From assembly GCF_029893085.1 (NCBI RefSeq), contig NZ_JARXWI010000013.1, positions 18,170 through 82,169 of the forward strand: 64,000 nucleotides of DNA, in the 5' to 3' direction. The translations under genes and the position numbers were made by a program. The notes beneath the pieces were generated by a model that saw only the letters and a list, made by a program, of their open reading frames with translations, was not told where the DNA came from and did no database searches. Position 1 is the first letter of the stretch. Each line of letters begins with the position of its first letter. This DNA comes from Parabacteroides sp. PFB2-10 (GTDB taxonomy: Bacteria; Bacteroidota; Bacteroidia; Bacteroidales; Tannerellaceae). Below are positions 35,642-44,915 of this stretch, one piece after another.

Positions 35642-36709
35642 ATGGAACATTACTACGAAGCAATCGATATACTGAAAGGCATGATCCGCATACCTTCCTT
35701 TAGCCGGGAAGAGGAGGCGGTGGCTAATTTTCTGCAGGAAACCTGGCAGAAAGCAGGGCATAATGTTCACCGGAAGGGAAATAACCTTTGGCTGATTGCA
35801 CCCGGATTCGACTTTTCCAAGCCGACCATCCTGTTGAATTCCCATATCGATACCGTAAAACCGGTTGCCGGATGGACAAAAGACCCCTTTGTTCCTACGG
35901 AAGAGGAGGGCGTGATCTACGGTCTGGGCAGCAACGATGCCGCTGCCAGTGTCGTGTCTCTGTATGAAACATTTGTCGTTATCAGCCGGAAACAACAAGC
36001 CTATAACCTGATATTTCTAGCCTCTTGCGAAGAAGAGGTATCCGGAAAGCAAGGCATCGAATCGGTATTACCTGACCTGCCCCGTATCGATTTCGCCCTT
36101 GTCGGCGAACCAACGGGTATGCATCCGGCCATCGCTGAAAAGGGATTGATGGTATTGGACTGCACCGCCATAGGCAAATCGGGCCATGCCGCCCGCAACG
36201 AAGGCATAAACGCCATTACATTAGCCTTGAAAGATATCGAATGGTTCAACTCTTATCAGTTCCCAAAGCAGAGCGAACTCCTGGGACCTGTAAAGATGAC
36301 CGTAACCATGATACAGGCGGGCACGCAACACAATGTCATACCGGATCGCTGTGAGTTTACGGTAGATATCCGCACCAACGAGTATTATCCGAACAAGGAG
36401 CTCTTCGAATTGATCGCAAAAGCGGTTGATTGCGAAGTAAAAGCGCGTAGTTTCCGACTCAATTCCAGTTCGATTTCTCCGGATCACCCTTTTGTTGCCA
36501 GGGCGGTTATGATGGGAAAAACACCTTTCGGTTCCCCTACCCTGAGCGATCAGGCGTTGATGTCGTTTCCTTCCGTCAAGATCGGTCCGGGCGATTCCGC
36601 TCGTTCCCACTCGGCCGATGAATACATCGAAGAGATAGAAATCAGGGAAGCTATCGATACATACGTGCGATTACTGGATGGATTACATCTTTCTCATGGC
36701 GATAAATGA
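35642..36709 (+). CDS. M20-family deacetylase, ArgE-type
   Basis: The 355-residue dimetal hydrolase has the M20 motifs LLNSHIDTV (metal His and catalytic Asp), YGLGSNDAAAS (bridging Asp), ASCEEEVSG (catalytic Glu-Glu) and VGEPTGMHPA, and a terminal metal His in SARSHSADE. Bacteroidetes proteins of this size and pattern act as N-acetyl- or N-succinylornithine deacetylases in arginine synthesis. No other arg genes are nearby, so another N-acyl substrate is possible. It follows ribF by 29 bp, and its stop overlaps the flippase start by 4 nt. Confidence 0.85.
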   Translation: MEHYYEAIDILKGMIRIPSFSREEEAVANFLQETWQKAGHNVHRKGNNLWLIAPGFDFSKPTILLNSHIDTVKPVAGWTKDPFVPTEEEGVIYGLGSNDAAASVVSLYETFVVISRKQQAYNLIFLASCEEEVSGKQGIESVLPDLPRIDFALVGEPTGMHPAIAEKGLMVLDCTAIGKSGHAARNEGINAITLALKDIEWFNSYQFPKQSELLGPVKMTVTMIQAGTQHNVIPDRCEFTVDIRTNEYYPNKELFELIAKAVDCEVKARSFRLNSSSISPDHPFVARAVMMGKTPFGSPTLSDQALMSFPSVKIGPGDSARSHSADEYIEEIEIREAIDTYVRLLDGLHLSHGDK

Positions 36710-38202
36710 AAGGATTAATCAACGATACAAGCAACCAGACACAGGTTTTCTGGATCGGTCTCGGTAAACTGAGTTCATTTGCGCTTGCCTTTGTCAGTGC
36801 CGCCATCCTGTCGCGCTACCTGAATAAAGAAGATTACGGCACCTACAAGCAGGTGATGTATATCTATTCCGCTTTTGTTCTTATCTTCACCGTCGGGCTT
36901 CCGGAAACGCTTACCTATTTTCTTCCCAAGCTAACCAAAAGCGAAGGGAAACATTTAGTCAACCGGTTTGAGTTGACATTCGTACTCCTGGGGCTTATTT
37001 TCTCCGCTTTTATCTATTTCTCTTCAGGTATTGTAGCAGACATACTCAACAACCCCGCCTTGGAAAAGGCATTGCGCATCTATGCTCCTGTTCCGCTACT
37101 GCTTATGCCGACCTTCTCTATCGAGAGCGTTTACCTGCGGGAACAGAAAACCCACTACCTGGCCATGTACACGGTCTTTTCCCGTATCGTGGTATTACTT
37201 AGCATCATACTGCCGGTTATCCTCTACAAGGCCGACTGCGAAACGGCCTTGCGTGGATTGGTTCTCTCCTCTTTCCTGATGCTTCTGGCTGCTCTTTTTC
37301 TTATCTACCGTCCATACAGAGGCTACCGTGCGGAGCCTTCATCGCTTCACCTCCGGGATATAGCCGCCTATGCTATTCCGCTTATGGGCGCCGACTTATG
37401 CATTATGCTCTCCGGTTCGGCCGATCAATTCTTTGTAAGCCGCTACTTCGGTGAGGTCACCTTCGCGGAATTTGCCAATGGGTATATGCCATTTCCACTG
37501 GCTCCTATGATCACTGGCTCGGTAATGGCGGTGTTGATCCCGTTGTTCTCCCGCGCCAATACGCCACAACTGTTCGGGGAAGCGATCGGTTCGTGGCAAA
37601 AGGCAATTCTGAAAACAAGCCTGATCCTATATCCTTTATTAATATACAGCCTTTTCTTTGCGACGGAAATCATTGTTTTCATTTACGGAAAGGAATACAA
37701 TGTTTCGGCCATCTATTTCCAGATAGCCCTGATAAGCAATTTTGTCAATATATATCCCTTCCTACCTATTATCTTAGCGCTGAAAAAGATGAAGATATAT
37801 GTCGGTTTTTACCTGATATCAGCTATTTCTATCTGGTTGACGGAAGCCGTCACCATCGTTCTCTTTCCGTCGCCCGTCGTTATAGCCTGTGTGTCGGCTG
37901 CAAACTCTATCTTGCTATACGTCGCCTTTTATAGCTATATCAGATACAGGCTTCACATCCATGTGTTTACAAAAAAAACGGTTTTATCGCTATCAAAAAT
38001 AATCGGTCACGCCATCCTGATCATCCTGCCCGTCAGGTTGTTGCTATTCCCCCATATCGAAACATTGCCTTTATTATTGAACCAGACGATCGCATTCGGC
38101 CTGTTCTTTCTGGCAATTCTTCTTACCGGGAGATGGCTGGGGCTCGATTACAAAAGCATTATATGGCCTATATTTCAATCACTATTAAAGAAAAAAGAAT
38201 GA
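36706..38202 (+). CDS. Oligosaccharide flippase (Wzx/MATE-like)
   Basis: The 498-residue integral membrane protein has about 12-14 hydrophobic segments and the typical N-terminal pattern of polysaccharide exporters (FWIGLGKLSSFALAFVSAAILSRYLNKEDYGTYKQV). Such proteins flip lipid-linked glycans across the inner membrane. No glycosyltransferases lie beside it; instead an asparagine-synthase-like gene overlaps its stop by 4 nt, so the two likely act on the same glycan or lipid substrate. Both flanking overlaps imply translational coupling. Confidence 0.88.
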   Translation: MKGLINDTSNQTQVFWIGLGKLSSFALAFVSAAILSRYLNKEDYGTYKQVMYIYSAFVLIFTVGLPETLTYFLPKLTKSEGKHLVNRFELTFVLLGLIFSAFIYFSSGIVADILNNPALEKALRIYAPVPLLLMPTFSIESVYLREQKTHYLAMYTVFSRIVVLLSIILPVILYKADCETALRGLVLSSFLMLLAALFLIYRPYRGYRAEPSSLHLRDIAAYAIPLMGADLCIMLSGSADQFFVSRYFGEVTFAEFANGYMPFPLAPMITGSVMAVLIPLFSRANTPQLFGEAIGSWQKAILKTSLILYPLLIYSLFFATEIIVFIYGKEYNVSAIYFQIALISNFVNIYPFLPIILALKKMKIYVGFYLISAISIWLTEAVTIVLFPSPVVIACVSAANSILLYVAFYSYIRYRLHIHVFTKKTVLSLSKIIGHAILIILPVRLLLFPHIETLPLLLNQTIAFGLFFLAILLTGRWLGLDYKSIIWPIFQSLLKKKE

Positions 38203-39821
38203 TACATATAGATCTTTACAGAAAAAATTGGATCACCCAAGGCGCGGTGTCAACCATCGGCTGGGCCGAATGGATGGGGAAAAGCTACACCGGAGAAGCG
38301 TTTAATCAATTGATCCTATCCAGTATCCGCCAAAAAGAATACACCCTTAGCCAATTGGCCTCCGGATTGAATGGAAACTATGCCATTGTCATACATTCAA
38401 AGACCTCGGCATTCCTCATCTCCGACCATATCCGCTCCTACCCTCTTCTCTACTTGAAAGAAAAAGGAGATATCTATATTACGGACAATCTATTGGCTTC
38501 TTTTGAAAAATATGACTTGACCCCTACTGTTGATATCCGCAAAGCCGAAGTGTTTCTGACAGCAGGAATGACATTGGAAGACTCGACCATTTACGAAGAT
38601 ATATATGCCCTTCAGGCCGCTGAGATAGTTCGAATAAACGATCAGGAGACAGAGAAGAAGCGCTATTTCACCTATTCTTCGAATTTTGATCCGAAAAGAA
38701 AACTATCTGTCACAGAAGAGGTGGAAAAGCAAAACGAACTCTTCACCCGCCTGTTTCGCCGTATGCAGGAAAGTGCTCCGGATGTACGCAACTGGATCGT
38801 TCCGTTGAGCGGCGGACATGACTCCCGGATGGTGATCAATCAAATGCATAAACTGGGTGTCAAAAACCTGATTTGTTATTCCTATGGTTCGCCCGGCAAT
38901 AAACAATCCCGCTTGAGTCAGCAAATTGCCGACGCATTGGGTTATGCCTGGCACTTTGTGGAATATACACCGGAGAAATGGCAAGAGCTACGCGAAAGTC
39001 CTGATTTCGATCGTTACTTCGACTTCGCGTTCAATGGTGTGAGCGATCCGCATATTCAAGACCTATTGGCTGTATCCGAATTGAATAAGCAAGGCATTCT
39101 GCAACCGGGCGACATCTTTATACCCGGCCATACGTTTGATTTCCTCACCGGAGCCTATTGCTTCGACGGGATAGAGAAACTGCGATCCAAACAGCAGGTC
39201 TACAACTACCTCGCCCCCTACTTCAATCAATGGGAATCAACGAAGAGAGGCGCCACAGTCTTTGAGGAGTTATCGGCTATGATCGAACATTTTCAGCAGT
39301 CGCCACGCAACTTTCCCGAATATTTTCACTGGCAGGAACGCCATGCCAAATTCATACAAAACAGTGTGCGGGTTTATGAATATTTCGGGTTCGACTGGCG
39401 TACGCCACTTTGGGACAAAGAATTGATGGCGTATTGGCAACAGATTCCGGTCAAAGAGAAGAAATATCGGCGCTTCCTTTATGCCTGTGAGAAAAACGGA
39501 TTGTATGAAGAACCGCTTCGTTCGATTCCCTTCGACATGAGAATGAGGCCGGCAAGCACAAAAACAAAATTAATAGCTGCGCTGCCCGATTCCTGGAGGC
39601 GCAAACTAACCTATCACGTACGAAAAGAGACACCTCGTTCGGATGATGCCCTCTATATGGTGTATGCCGCCGGTTCGCCCCGTTTCCCGGAACAGATGCC
39701 ATACGACAAGCTGCCCAACAGGCTACGTCGTTACCTGAAACCTTATGTAAAACGTCCCCTGCATTGGTTTCCGGACAACGACAATAATACCTTATACGCC
39801 ATCCGAAAGGTTCGATTTTGA
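38199..39821 (+). CDS. Asparagine-synthase-related ATP-dependent amidotransferase-like protein
   Basis: From the ATG at 38199 (MIHIDLYRKN) the protein has 540 residues. The N-terminal 170 residues resemble the glutaminase-like fold (GNYAIVIHSKTSAFLISDHI) but there is no Cys2, so it cannot hydrolyse glutamine in the usual way. The synthetase domain contains the PP-loop VPLSGGHDSRMV and YSYGSPGN. Homologues in polysaccharide loci are thought to amidate or otherwise modify sugars or lipid carriers. Overlap with the flippase gene supports a glycan role. True asparagine synthesis is unlikely. Confidence 0.82.
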   Translation: MIHIDLYRKNWITQGAVSTIGWAEWMGKSYTGEAFNQLILSSIRQKEYTLSQLASGLNGNYAIVIHSKTSAFLISDHIRSYPLLYLKEKGDIYITDNLLASFEKYDLTPTVDIRKAEVFLTAGMTLEDSTIYEDIYALQAAEIVRINDQETEKKRYFTYSSNFDPKRKLSVTEEVEKQNELFTRLFRRMQESAPDVRNWIVPLSGGHDSRMVINQMHKLGVKNLICYSYGSPGNKQSRLSQQIADALGYAWHFVEYTPEKWQELRESPDFDRYFDFAFNGVSDPHIQDLLAVSELNKQGILQPGDIFIPGHTFDFLTGAYCFDGIEKLRSKQQVYNYLAPYFNQWESTKRGATVFEELSAMIEHFQQSPRNFPEYFHWQERHAKFIQNSVRVYEYFGFDWRTPLWDKELMAYWQQIPVKEKKYRRFLYACEKNGLYEEPLRSIPFDMRMRPASTKTKLIAALPDSWRRKLTYHVRKETPRSDDALYMVYAAGSPRFPEQMPYDKLPNRLRRYLKPYVKRPLHWFPDNDNNTLYAIRKVRF

Positions 39822-39849
39822 AGCTGTTTTGAATTTTATGGGAGCTTCT
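39820..39849. terminator. Possible bidirectional terminator
   Basis: GAAGCT and AGCTTC pair across an 18-nt AT-rich loop exactly between the two convergent stop codons. The stem is short, so this is tentative. Confidence 0.35.
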
Positions 39850-40538
39850 TAATCTGTTTGTACAGAGTCAGGAAGCAATTCCGGAACAGAGTCTTTTTTC
39901 ACCCATAGCGTGACCAAAGGCAAAGGCAATGCCTCCTTTCTCCGGTGGTAGGTGGCCGAATCGCTTGCCACGACTAAACGTTCCGTTCGGGATGTAGCAT
40001 AGCTTTGCATCTTTTTCTTTTGTTCCCGAGAGGGATTTTCGTTGTAATTCTTCAGATTCTTCGCCGTCAGGGAGTTTTTATAGAACTGGCGGTATGTTTT
40101 GCTGAAGAGCATATTCAACGGATGCACAAAATCAGTCTGAAAAACACCTGCAGGTCCCTCAAACGTAGTACCTCCCATCGGAAGCTCCAAAATCGGAGGG
40201 GTTGGTGGATTAAAGAAACGGATAAAAAGAGCCGGAGGCAGATCCGTCCAGTCGAATTCACGGGGCACAGCCGAATCAATCGACTGGAAGTATTCTTCAA
40301 AATCAATCAATAAGGGCAACTCCCGCGCCGCTTCCATCATGGGTGTGACCGGCTTGTTCCCAGGGTTAATCAATAACCCCTTCTGAATAGCATCCATGGT
40401 TTCCGGATTCAACCGCAAGGTATCTTTCCCGCTCAATACATTTTTCAACCACAGGGAATCTGTCAGCGTCCATTGTGCCCATAGGTTCCCTACCGTAAGA
40501 AAACCAAAGACTAAGAAAAAAAGTAATCGTCTGTTCAT
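39849..40538 (-). CDS. Secreted protein, DUF4858-like
   Basis: Start chosen at MNRRLLFFLV (40538), 18 bp after a -7 box, giving 229 residues. A cleavable signal peptide ends at NLWAQ. The mature protein is proline-rich in the middle (FFNPPTPPILELPMGG) and polar and basic towards the end. I associate it with the Bacteroidales DUF4858 family with moderate confidence; no function is known. It converges on the asparagine-synthase-like gene. Confidence 0.65.
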   Translation of the reverse strand: MNRRLLFFLVFGFLTVGNLWAQWTLTDSLWLKNVLSGKDTLRLNPETMDAIQKGLLINPGNKPVTPMMEAARELPLLIDFEEYFQSIDSAVPREFDWTDLPPALFIRFFNPPTPPILELPMGGTTFEGPAGVFQTDFVHPLNMLFSKTYRQFYKNSLTAKNLKNYNENPSREQKKKMQSYATSRTERLVVASDSATYHRRKEALPLPLVTLWVKKDSVPELLPDSVQTD

Positions 40539-40556
40539 CTGCACGTGTATCTGCTG

Positions 40557-40564
40557 CAAAAATA
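40557..40564 (-). promoter_or_regulatory. -7 box for the DUF4858-like gene
   Basis: TATTTTTG on the minus strand, perfect TAnnTTTG, 18 bp before the chosen start. Confidence 0.55.
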
Positions 40565-40680
40565 AAACAGTTTTTGACGTAAGCCACTATATTTTAATTA
40601 ATTTACCTTTACGATAAGTATTCTTAAGGGTTTTTAGCCGATAGAAGCCAACCCGAAAAGGCTAACGCGTATTAATGTAA

Positions 40681-40862
40681 ACAAATGTTAATTCACCCAT
40701 TTTCACCAAATACCCCAACTTACGATTTGAAATTTTCGCGGGACTTTGCGCGCAAAAAAGCGGGACTTCGGAGACAAAGTCCCGGGAGAAACACTTTTTA
40801 ACGTATGGAATTGTAAGCAAAACGGCCGTTTTGCTTACAATCAATATTTTAACAATCGGAAA
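40681..40862 (+). repeat. Dispersed palindromic repeat, copy 2
   Basis: Begins near ACAAATGTTAAT and contains GGGACTTTGCGCGC, CCCGGGAGAAACA and a perfect 30-bp palindrome at 40811-40840 (arms starting TTGTAAGCAAAACGG). It then continues to ATTTTAACAATCGG. The distance from its first block to the palindrome is 130 bp, exactly as in copy 3. Overall identity to copy 3 is roughly 84% by eye. Confidence 0.85.
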
Positions 40863-41045
40863 TCGCTTAGCCGTAGGCGCAGAGCAAATAACATTCGCTT
40901 CCCGAAGGATCAGAAGCAATTGGATTTTTGGGGTCTGGAACTTACATCACCCTATGGGTTATTTGTCGCTTATTCTAACTTTTTTCCCGGAGGAGATGGT
41001 TATTGTGAAATCATATCTGTTCGATTTGCTGTCAGGTCGGTCGAT
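40863..41045. other. Intergenic remainder before the GH127 gene end
   Basis: About 180 bp following the repeat with no gene, hairpin or promoter that I can support. Confidence 0.5.
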
Positions 41046-42899
41046 TCAATAATTCCGGATGGTCGCATAGACACCATACGACTCCTTATCTATATCAAAG
41101 AAGGGACGAAGCGGGTATGTGTTTCCGTCGTTCACTAAGCGGAAGCGTGCCTGTTCCTCGTCCGTAACAGAGAGATTTGTCAACAGCTCTTCCGCCCTGT
41201 TTCCTTTCAAGACAACCTCTTTGTTGCTCTCGAAAGCCAAAAGCATTGGGCCGTAATAGATGGCAAATACCTTCGGGGTGTCGGGCATGGCCTTCAGGTG
41301 GAAGTCATAATGGAATACAAGCGTTACCTCATCTTTGTCGCGCCAAGTCCGGTTTAATTCGAGGTAAGAGGCGGGCGATGTGTTGACCGCTTGTTTCTCT
41401 TTGTTGACATACACTTCTACCTCATTCGCCCAGGAGGGGATGAATAGTTTCAGGGTGAATGTCGATTTCTGTTTGGTTGAAACCGTAAAACGAACAGCTT
41501 TGTCTTTCGGAAAATGGCTATCCTGCGCCAATCGCACTTTCTTTTCTTTCCAATTCACTTCGGAAGGGGTATAGAGATTCACCCAAAGTGCCGAATCATC
41601 ATGATAATAAATGCCGGAATTAAGTTGCGAAAAAGCCTCGACAGACGAGCCACTACAACAGAAGAAATCATTCTCTTTCAGGTATTTCTTATTACGTGGC
41701 GAACCCAAAGGCAGATGATACACATAAGAACCGCTATGATCACTTTGCGTCGGAAGCACGGCATTGTAGAACATATTCATATAGACATCCGCATAAGCCG
41801 GGTCGGCTGTCCACGAAAAGAGATACGAGGTCAGCTTTTGCGTATTATGCGACACGCAGCTCTCGGCAATCTCCTTGCTTAAGGTATTGCAAAGATGATC
41901 GGGTTCGCCCCAATGTTCCGCCGTGACAGAGGTCGGGGTGGTCGCAATCGGCCGCGGACCACTACTCGAACCATTCGCATAGGCATGCCGGTGAATAAGC
42001 ATATCCCAGAAATGAATAACAGCGTTATGGTATTTTTCTTCTTGGGTGATGGAATAGCGTTCGGCAAAACCATTGACAAGCACCAAGTGGGTGTTGGCAT
42101 GAAGTCCCGACAAAATATCTTCATTCCGGGACAATGGCGTGAGAAACCACTCCGGATCGAACAGCTCAGCTAACGCCAGATATTTCGGATCGCCGGACAG
42201 TTTGTACAACTTATACAACAGTTCATTCATGGCGCCCATCTCATTCTGCGGATTGGCAACAGCCGTGTACATCATTTTCCGGATCGTTTCTTCATCTAAT
42301 TTGGACATACGATTATCGGCATAGGAGGCCATACCAAGCAAGATATCATACGCTTTTTTATTGCCCGTCCGGGTGTAAACGTCCAATAAACCCTGCATAA
42401 TCTTCTGGTAGGTGTAATAAGGCGCCCAGACTCCTGTGAACTTCTCCTCCAACAGCTCGAAGCTCTTCGCAGGGAAAGCGCTTAAATAACCTCCTCCCAG
42501 GGCTTGTTGGCATCGGTACAATTCATCGATCAGGTATGTCAGGCGTTCATTTAGTTGCGGATCCTGGTATTTCTCCACTAAGGTGGACACAGCAGAGAGA
42601 TAATGCCCCACGAAATGTCCTCTCAAGCCAATACCCGGAGATTCCCAACCATCTAAAGGCGTAGCCTCCGAGGGCAGACCGGCTGTCACCCGGAAGTTAT
42701 GCAACAATCTGTCGGGATCCAATGATTTCAGGTAGGCCGTGTTAAGCTCTTCCCGGTCTTTTACCCAGGAAGGCTTTAACACAACCTCTTGCTGGCTAAA
42801 GGAGGAAACCTTTTCTACCGGCTGCTTGTATGTCGGATTCTGCGCAAATGAATAAAAACAGACAAACGATATGATGCCTGTAATAATAGTTTTTCGCAT
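41046..42899 (-). CDS. GH127-family (DUF1680) beta-L-arabinofuranosidase-type glycoside hydrolase
   Basis: The 617-residue secreted protein has a signal peptide ending FAQ (about residue 20) and an (alpha/alpha)6-type catalytic region. The hallmarks of GH127 and related families are present: E346 and C348 in EIAESCVSHN and the C414-C415 pair in FFCCSGS, corresponding to the zinc-bound glutamate and cysteines, one of them the nucleophile, of HypBA1. A C-terminal beta-sandwich follows. It removes beta-L-arabinofuranose or a similar sugar from plant glycans; GH146 is an alternative placement. Last gene of the fucose-type operon. Confidence 0.88.
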   Translation of the reverse strand: MRKTIITGIISFVCFYSFAQNPTYKQPVEKVSSFSQQEVVLKPSWVKDREELNTAYLKSLDPDRLLHNFRVTAGLPSEATPLDGWESPGIGLRGHFVGHYLSAVSTLVEKYQDPQLNERLTYLIDELYRCQQALGGGYLSAFPAKSFELLEEKFTGVWAPYYTYQKIMQGLLDVYTRTGNKKAYDILLGMASYADNRMSKLDEETIRKMMYTAVANPQNEMGAMNELLYKLYKLSGDPKYLALAELFDPEWFLTPLSRNEDILSGLHANTHLVLVNGFAERYSITQEEKYHNAVIHFWDMLIHRHAYANGSSSGPRPIATTPTSVTAEHWGEPDHLCNTLSKEIAESCVSHNTQKLTSYLFSWTADPAYADVYMNMFYNAVLPTQSDHSGSYVYHLPLGSPRNKKYLKENDFFCCSGSSVEAFSQLNSGIYYHDDSALWVNLYTPSEVNWKEKKVRLAQDSHFPKDKAVRFTVSTKQKSTFTLKLFIPSWANEVEVYVNKEKQAVNTSPASYLELNRTWRDKDEVTLVFHYDFHLKAMPDTPKVFAIYYGPMLLAFESNKEVVLKGNRAEELLTNLSVTDEEQARFRLVNDGNTYPLRPFFDIDKESYGVYATIRNY

Positions 42900-42934
42900 A
42901 TAATTCTTTTATTAAAAATCCTTCTCCTGTGTTC

Positions 42935-44479
42935 TTACGAACCATGCTTCATCACTTCGTTGACTGCTTCGGATGCCAGATGCTGGCCAACCGGCTTATC
43001 GAAAGTAATCTTGAAGGAATAGGCATATGCACAAGGTTTGTTCTTCGGAAAAGAGAGCTTCAGCCCTTTATCGGTCTGTTCCCAGGCGATCTTCTCTTCG
43101 GATCCCAACAGTGTGACTTGCTGTATCTTCGCATCCGCGATAGCCTCCTTATCTAAAGAGGTGACAAATACGCCTTTCTCATCCCAGTTCAACACAATGG
43201 CATAGAAATCATTGCCTTTGGTTGTGAAACGAATATCGCGTGTGCTGTAGGGCGTGGCCGTATTATCCGTAAAAGAGCCTTTTGTCGGTTCAGCATCTCC
43301 TTCGCCAAATTTCTTCCAGCAACGCGTACTGTAGATAGCCTCTCCGTTTACCTCCAGCCATTTTCCGATCGAGAGCAATACCGCTTTCTGTTCGTCCGTA
43401 ATGGTTCCGTCGGCACGAGGGCCGATATTCAACAACAGATTCCCGTTTTTACTGACGATATCAATCAAATCATGCACGATCTGTTCCGGGGTTTTATTCT
43501 CTTCACCATCGATATACGACCAGGATCTCTTTCCCACCGAGGTGTCGGTTTGCCAGGGAAACTGCATCATCTTACCTGACTTGCCGCGCTCCACGTCCCA
43601 TACATGTATATGGGTCGGATAGCCTTGCTTGGTATTTACCGCCACTTGGTCGCCCCAATCCAGGGCATTGTTGTAATAATAGGCCAAAAACTTATTGAAA
43701 TAGGGCATCAGCACCGGGTTATTCACTGTCCAGTCGAACCAGATCAGCTTGGGTTCGTACTTATTGATCAACTCATACGTGTGGGTAAGCCATTCACGGG
43801 CAAGCTCTTCTGTATACTTTTCGGTTTCATAGCGGCGACCGTAGAGCGAGATACTCATATCCTGCACATCTGACGGAAACTGCATGCCGCCATTGAAGAA
43901 CCAGGCATTCTCCGCCCTGTGGGTAGACAGACCGAAGACAAGTCCCTCTTTTTCGACAGCCGTCTTCAATAAACCCACAATATCTTTCTTCGGTCCCATT
44001 TTCACGGAGTTCCACTCATTGAGATCACTATCGTACATGGAGAATCCATCGTGGTGCTCGGCTACGGGCACAACATATTTAGCACCGGATCTTTTAAACA
44101 GATCAGCCCATTCGTCGGCATCAAACTTCTCCGCCTTAAACATCGGAACAAAATCTTTATACCCGAACTCCGTGTGAGCGCCCCAAGTCTTTATGTGGTG
44201 TTTATACTCCCGGCTATCCTGCAGATACATAGTCCGGGCATACCATTCACTGCCGTAAGCCGGCACGGCATACACACCCCAATGGATGAAGATACCAAAC
44301 TTCGCATCGACAAACCATTCGGGGAATTGATAATTCTCCGCCAGGTTATCCCAATTGGGCTGAAACACTTCCGTGCCTTTAGGCGAAGCGACGGAATCAA
44401 TGTTGTAAGAGACTTTTTTCTCCGGTTGGCAAGCCACAAGACAAACCGGCACTAACAACGCTGTTAAAAGTTTTTTCAT
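42935..44479 (-). CDS. GH29 alpha-L-fucosidase
   Basis: Start at 44479 (MKKLLTALLV) chosen because it opens a lipoprotein signal with Cys17; upstream codons run into the mutarotase gene. The 514-residue enzyme has GH29 motifs: FGIFIHWGVYAVPAYGSEWY, the KYVVPVAEHHDGFSMYDS segment and KLIWFDW with catalytic nucleophile D249. It releases L-fucose at the outer surface or in the periplasm. A C-terminal beta-sandwich begins near 370. It lies 34 bp after the mutarotase gene in the same operon as the FucP symporter, matching release, uptake and use of fucose. Confidence 0.94.
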   Translation of the reverse strand: MKKLLTALLVPVCLVACQPEKKVSYNIDSVASPKGTEVFQPNWDNLAENYQFPEWFVDAKFGIFIHWGVYAVPAYGSEWYARTMYLQDSREYKHHIKTWGAHTEFGYKDFVPMFKAEKFDADEWADLFKRSGAKYVVPVAEHHDGFSMYDSDLNEWNSVKMGPKKDIVGLLKTAVEKEGLVFGLSTHRAENAWFFNGGMQFPSDVQDMSISLYGRRYETEKYTEELAREWLTHTYELINKYEPKLIWFDWTVNNPVLMPYFNKFLAYYYNNALDWGDQVAVNTKQGYPTHIHVWDVERGKSGKMMQFPWQTDTSVGKRSWSYIDGEENKTPEQIVHDLIDIVSKNGNLLLNIGPRADGTITDEQKAVLLSIGKWLEVNGEAIYSTRCWKKFGEGDAEPTKGSFTDNTATPYSTRDIRFTTKGNDFYAIVLNWDEKGVFVTSLDKEAIADAKIQQVTLLGSEEKIAWEQTDKGLKLSFPKNKPCAYAYSFKITFDKPVGQHLASEAVNEVMKHGS

Positions 44480-44513
44480 TTCTAATCTAAGTTTTAAAGT
44501 ATAACTGTTTTGA

Positions 44514-44900
44514 CTACTCATACAGATGGAAAATCCGATCCATCTGCTTCCATTTTTCCGAGGAACTCGCCTTGGGATCAGCCACCTGAAAGATCGACAT
44601 ATACTCTTCCCATTCGGCTTGACGGGGAAGGGTTGCCAGCTTTTGGAAGGCCGTCTCCCATTCAAAGTCCAAAGGGGTCTCGACGATCATAAACAACCGT
44701 GTTCCCAACAGGTAGATCTCCATTTCCAAAATACCGACCGACTGGATGCCTTCTTTGATCTCCGGCCAATGACAAGCTTCGCTATGTCGTTTCACATACT
44801 CCTGTATTAATGCAGGATCCTCTTTCAGATCCAATGTCTGGCAGTAACGTTTTGTCGGAACGGAATAGATCTTTTGCGGATATCCTTCTTCTTTTTTCAT
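44514..44900 (-). CDS. L-rhamnose/L-fucose mutarotase family protein
   Basis: The 128-residue protein belongs to the RhaM-type dimeric alpha/beta-barrel family: YCQTLDLKEDPALIQEYVKRH with the active-site-type His, SVGILEMEIYLLGTRLFMIVET, and a WEEYMSIFQ segment. Such enzymes interconvert alpha and beta anomers of deoxy sugars. In this operon the likely substrate is L-fucose entering through FucP. It lies 15 bp after fucP. Confidence 0.88.
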   Translation of the reverse strand: MKKEEGYPQKIYSVPTKRYCQTLDLKEDPALIQEYVKRHSEACHWPEIKEGIQSVGILEMEIYLLGTRLFMIVETPLDFEWETAFQKLATLPRQAEWEEYMSIFQVADPKASSSEKWKQMDRIFHLYE

Positions 44901-44915
44901 CTTTATTGTATCTGT

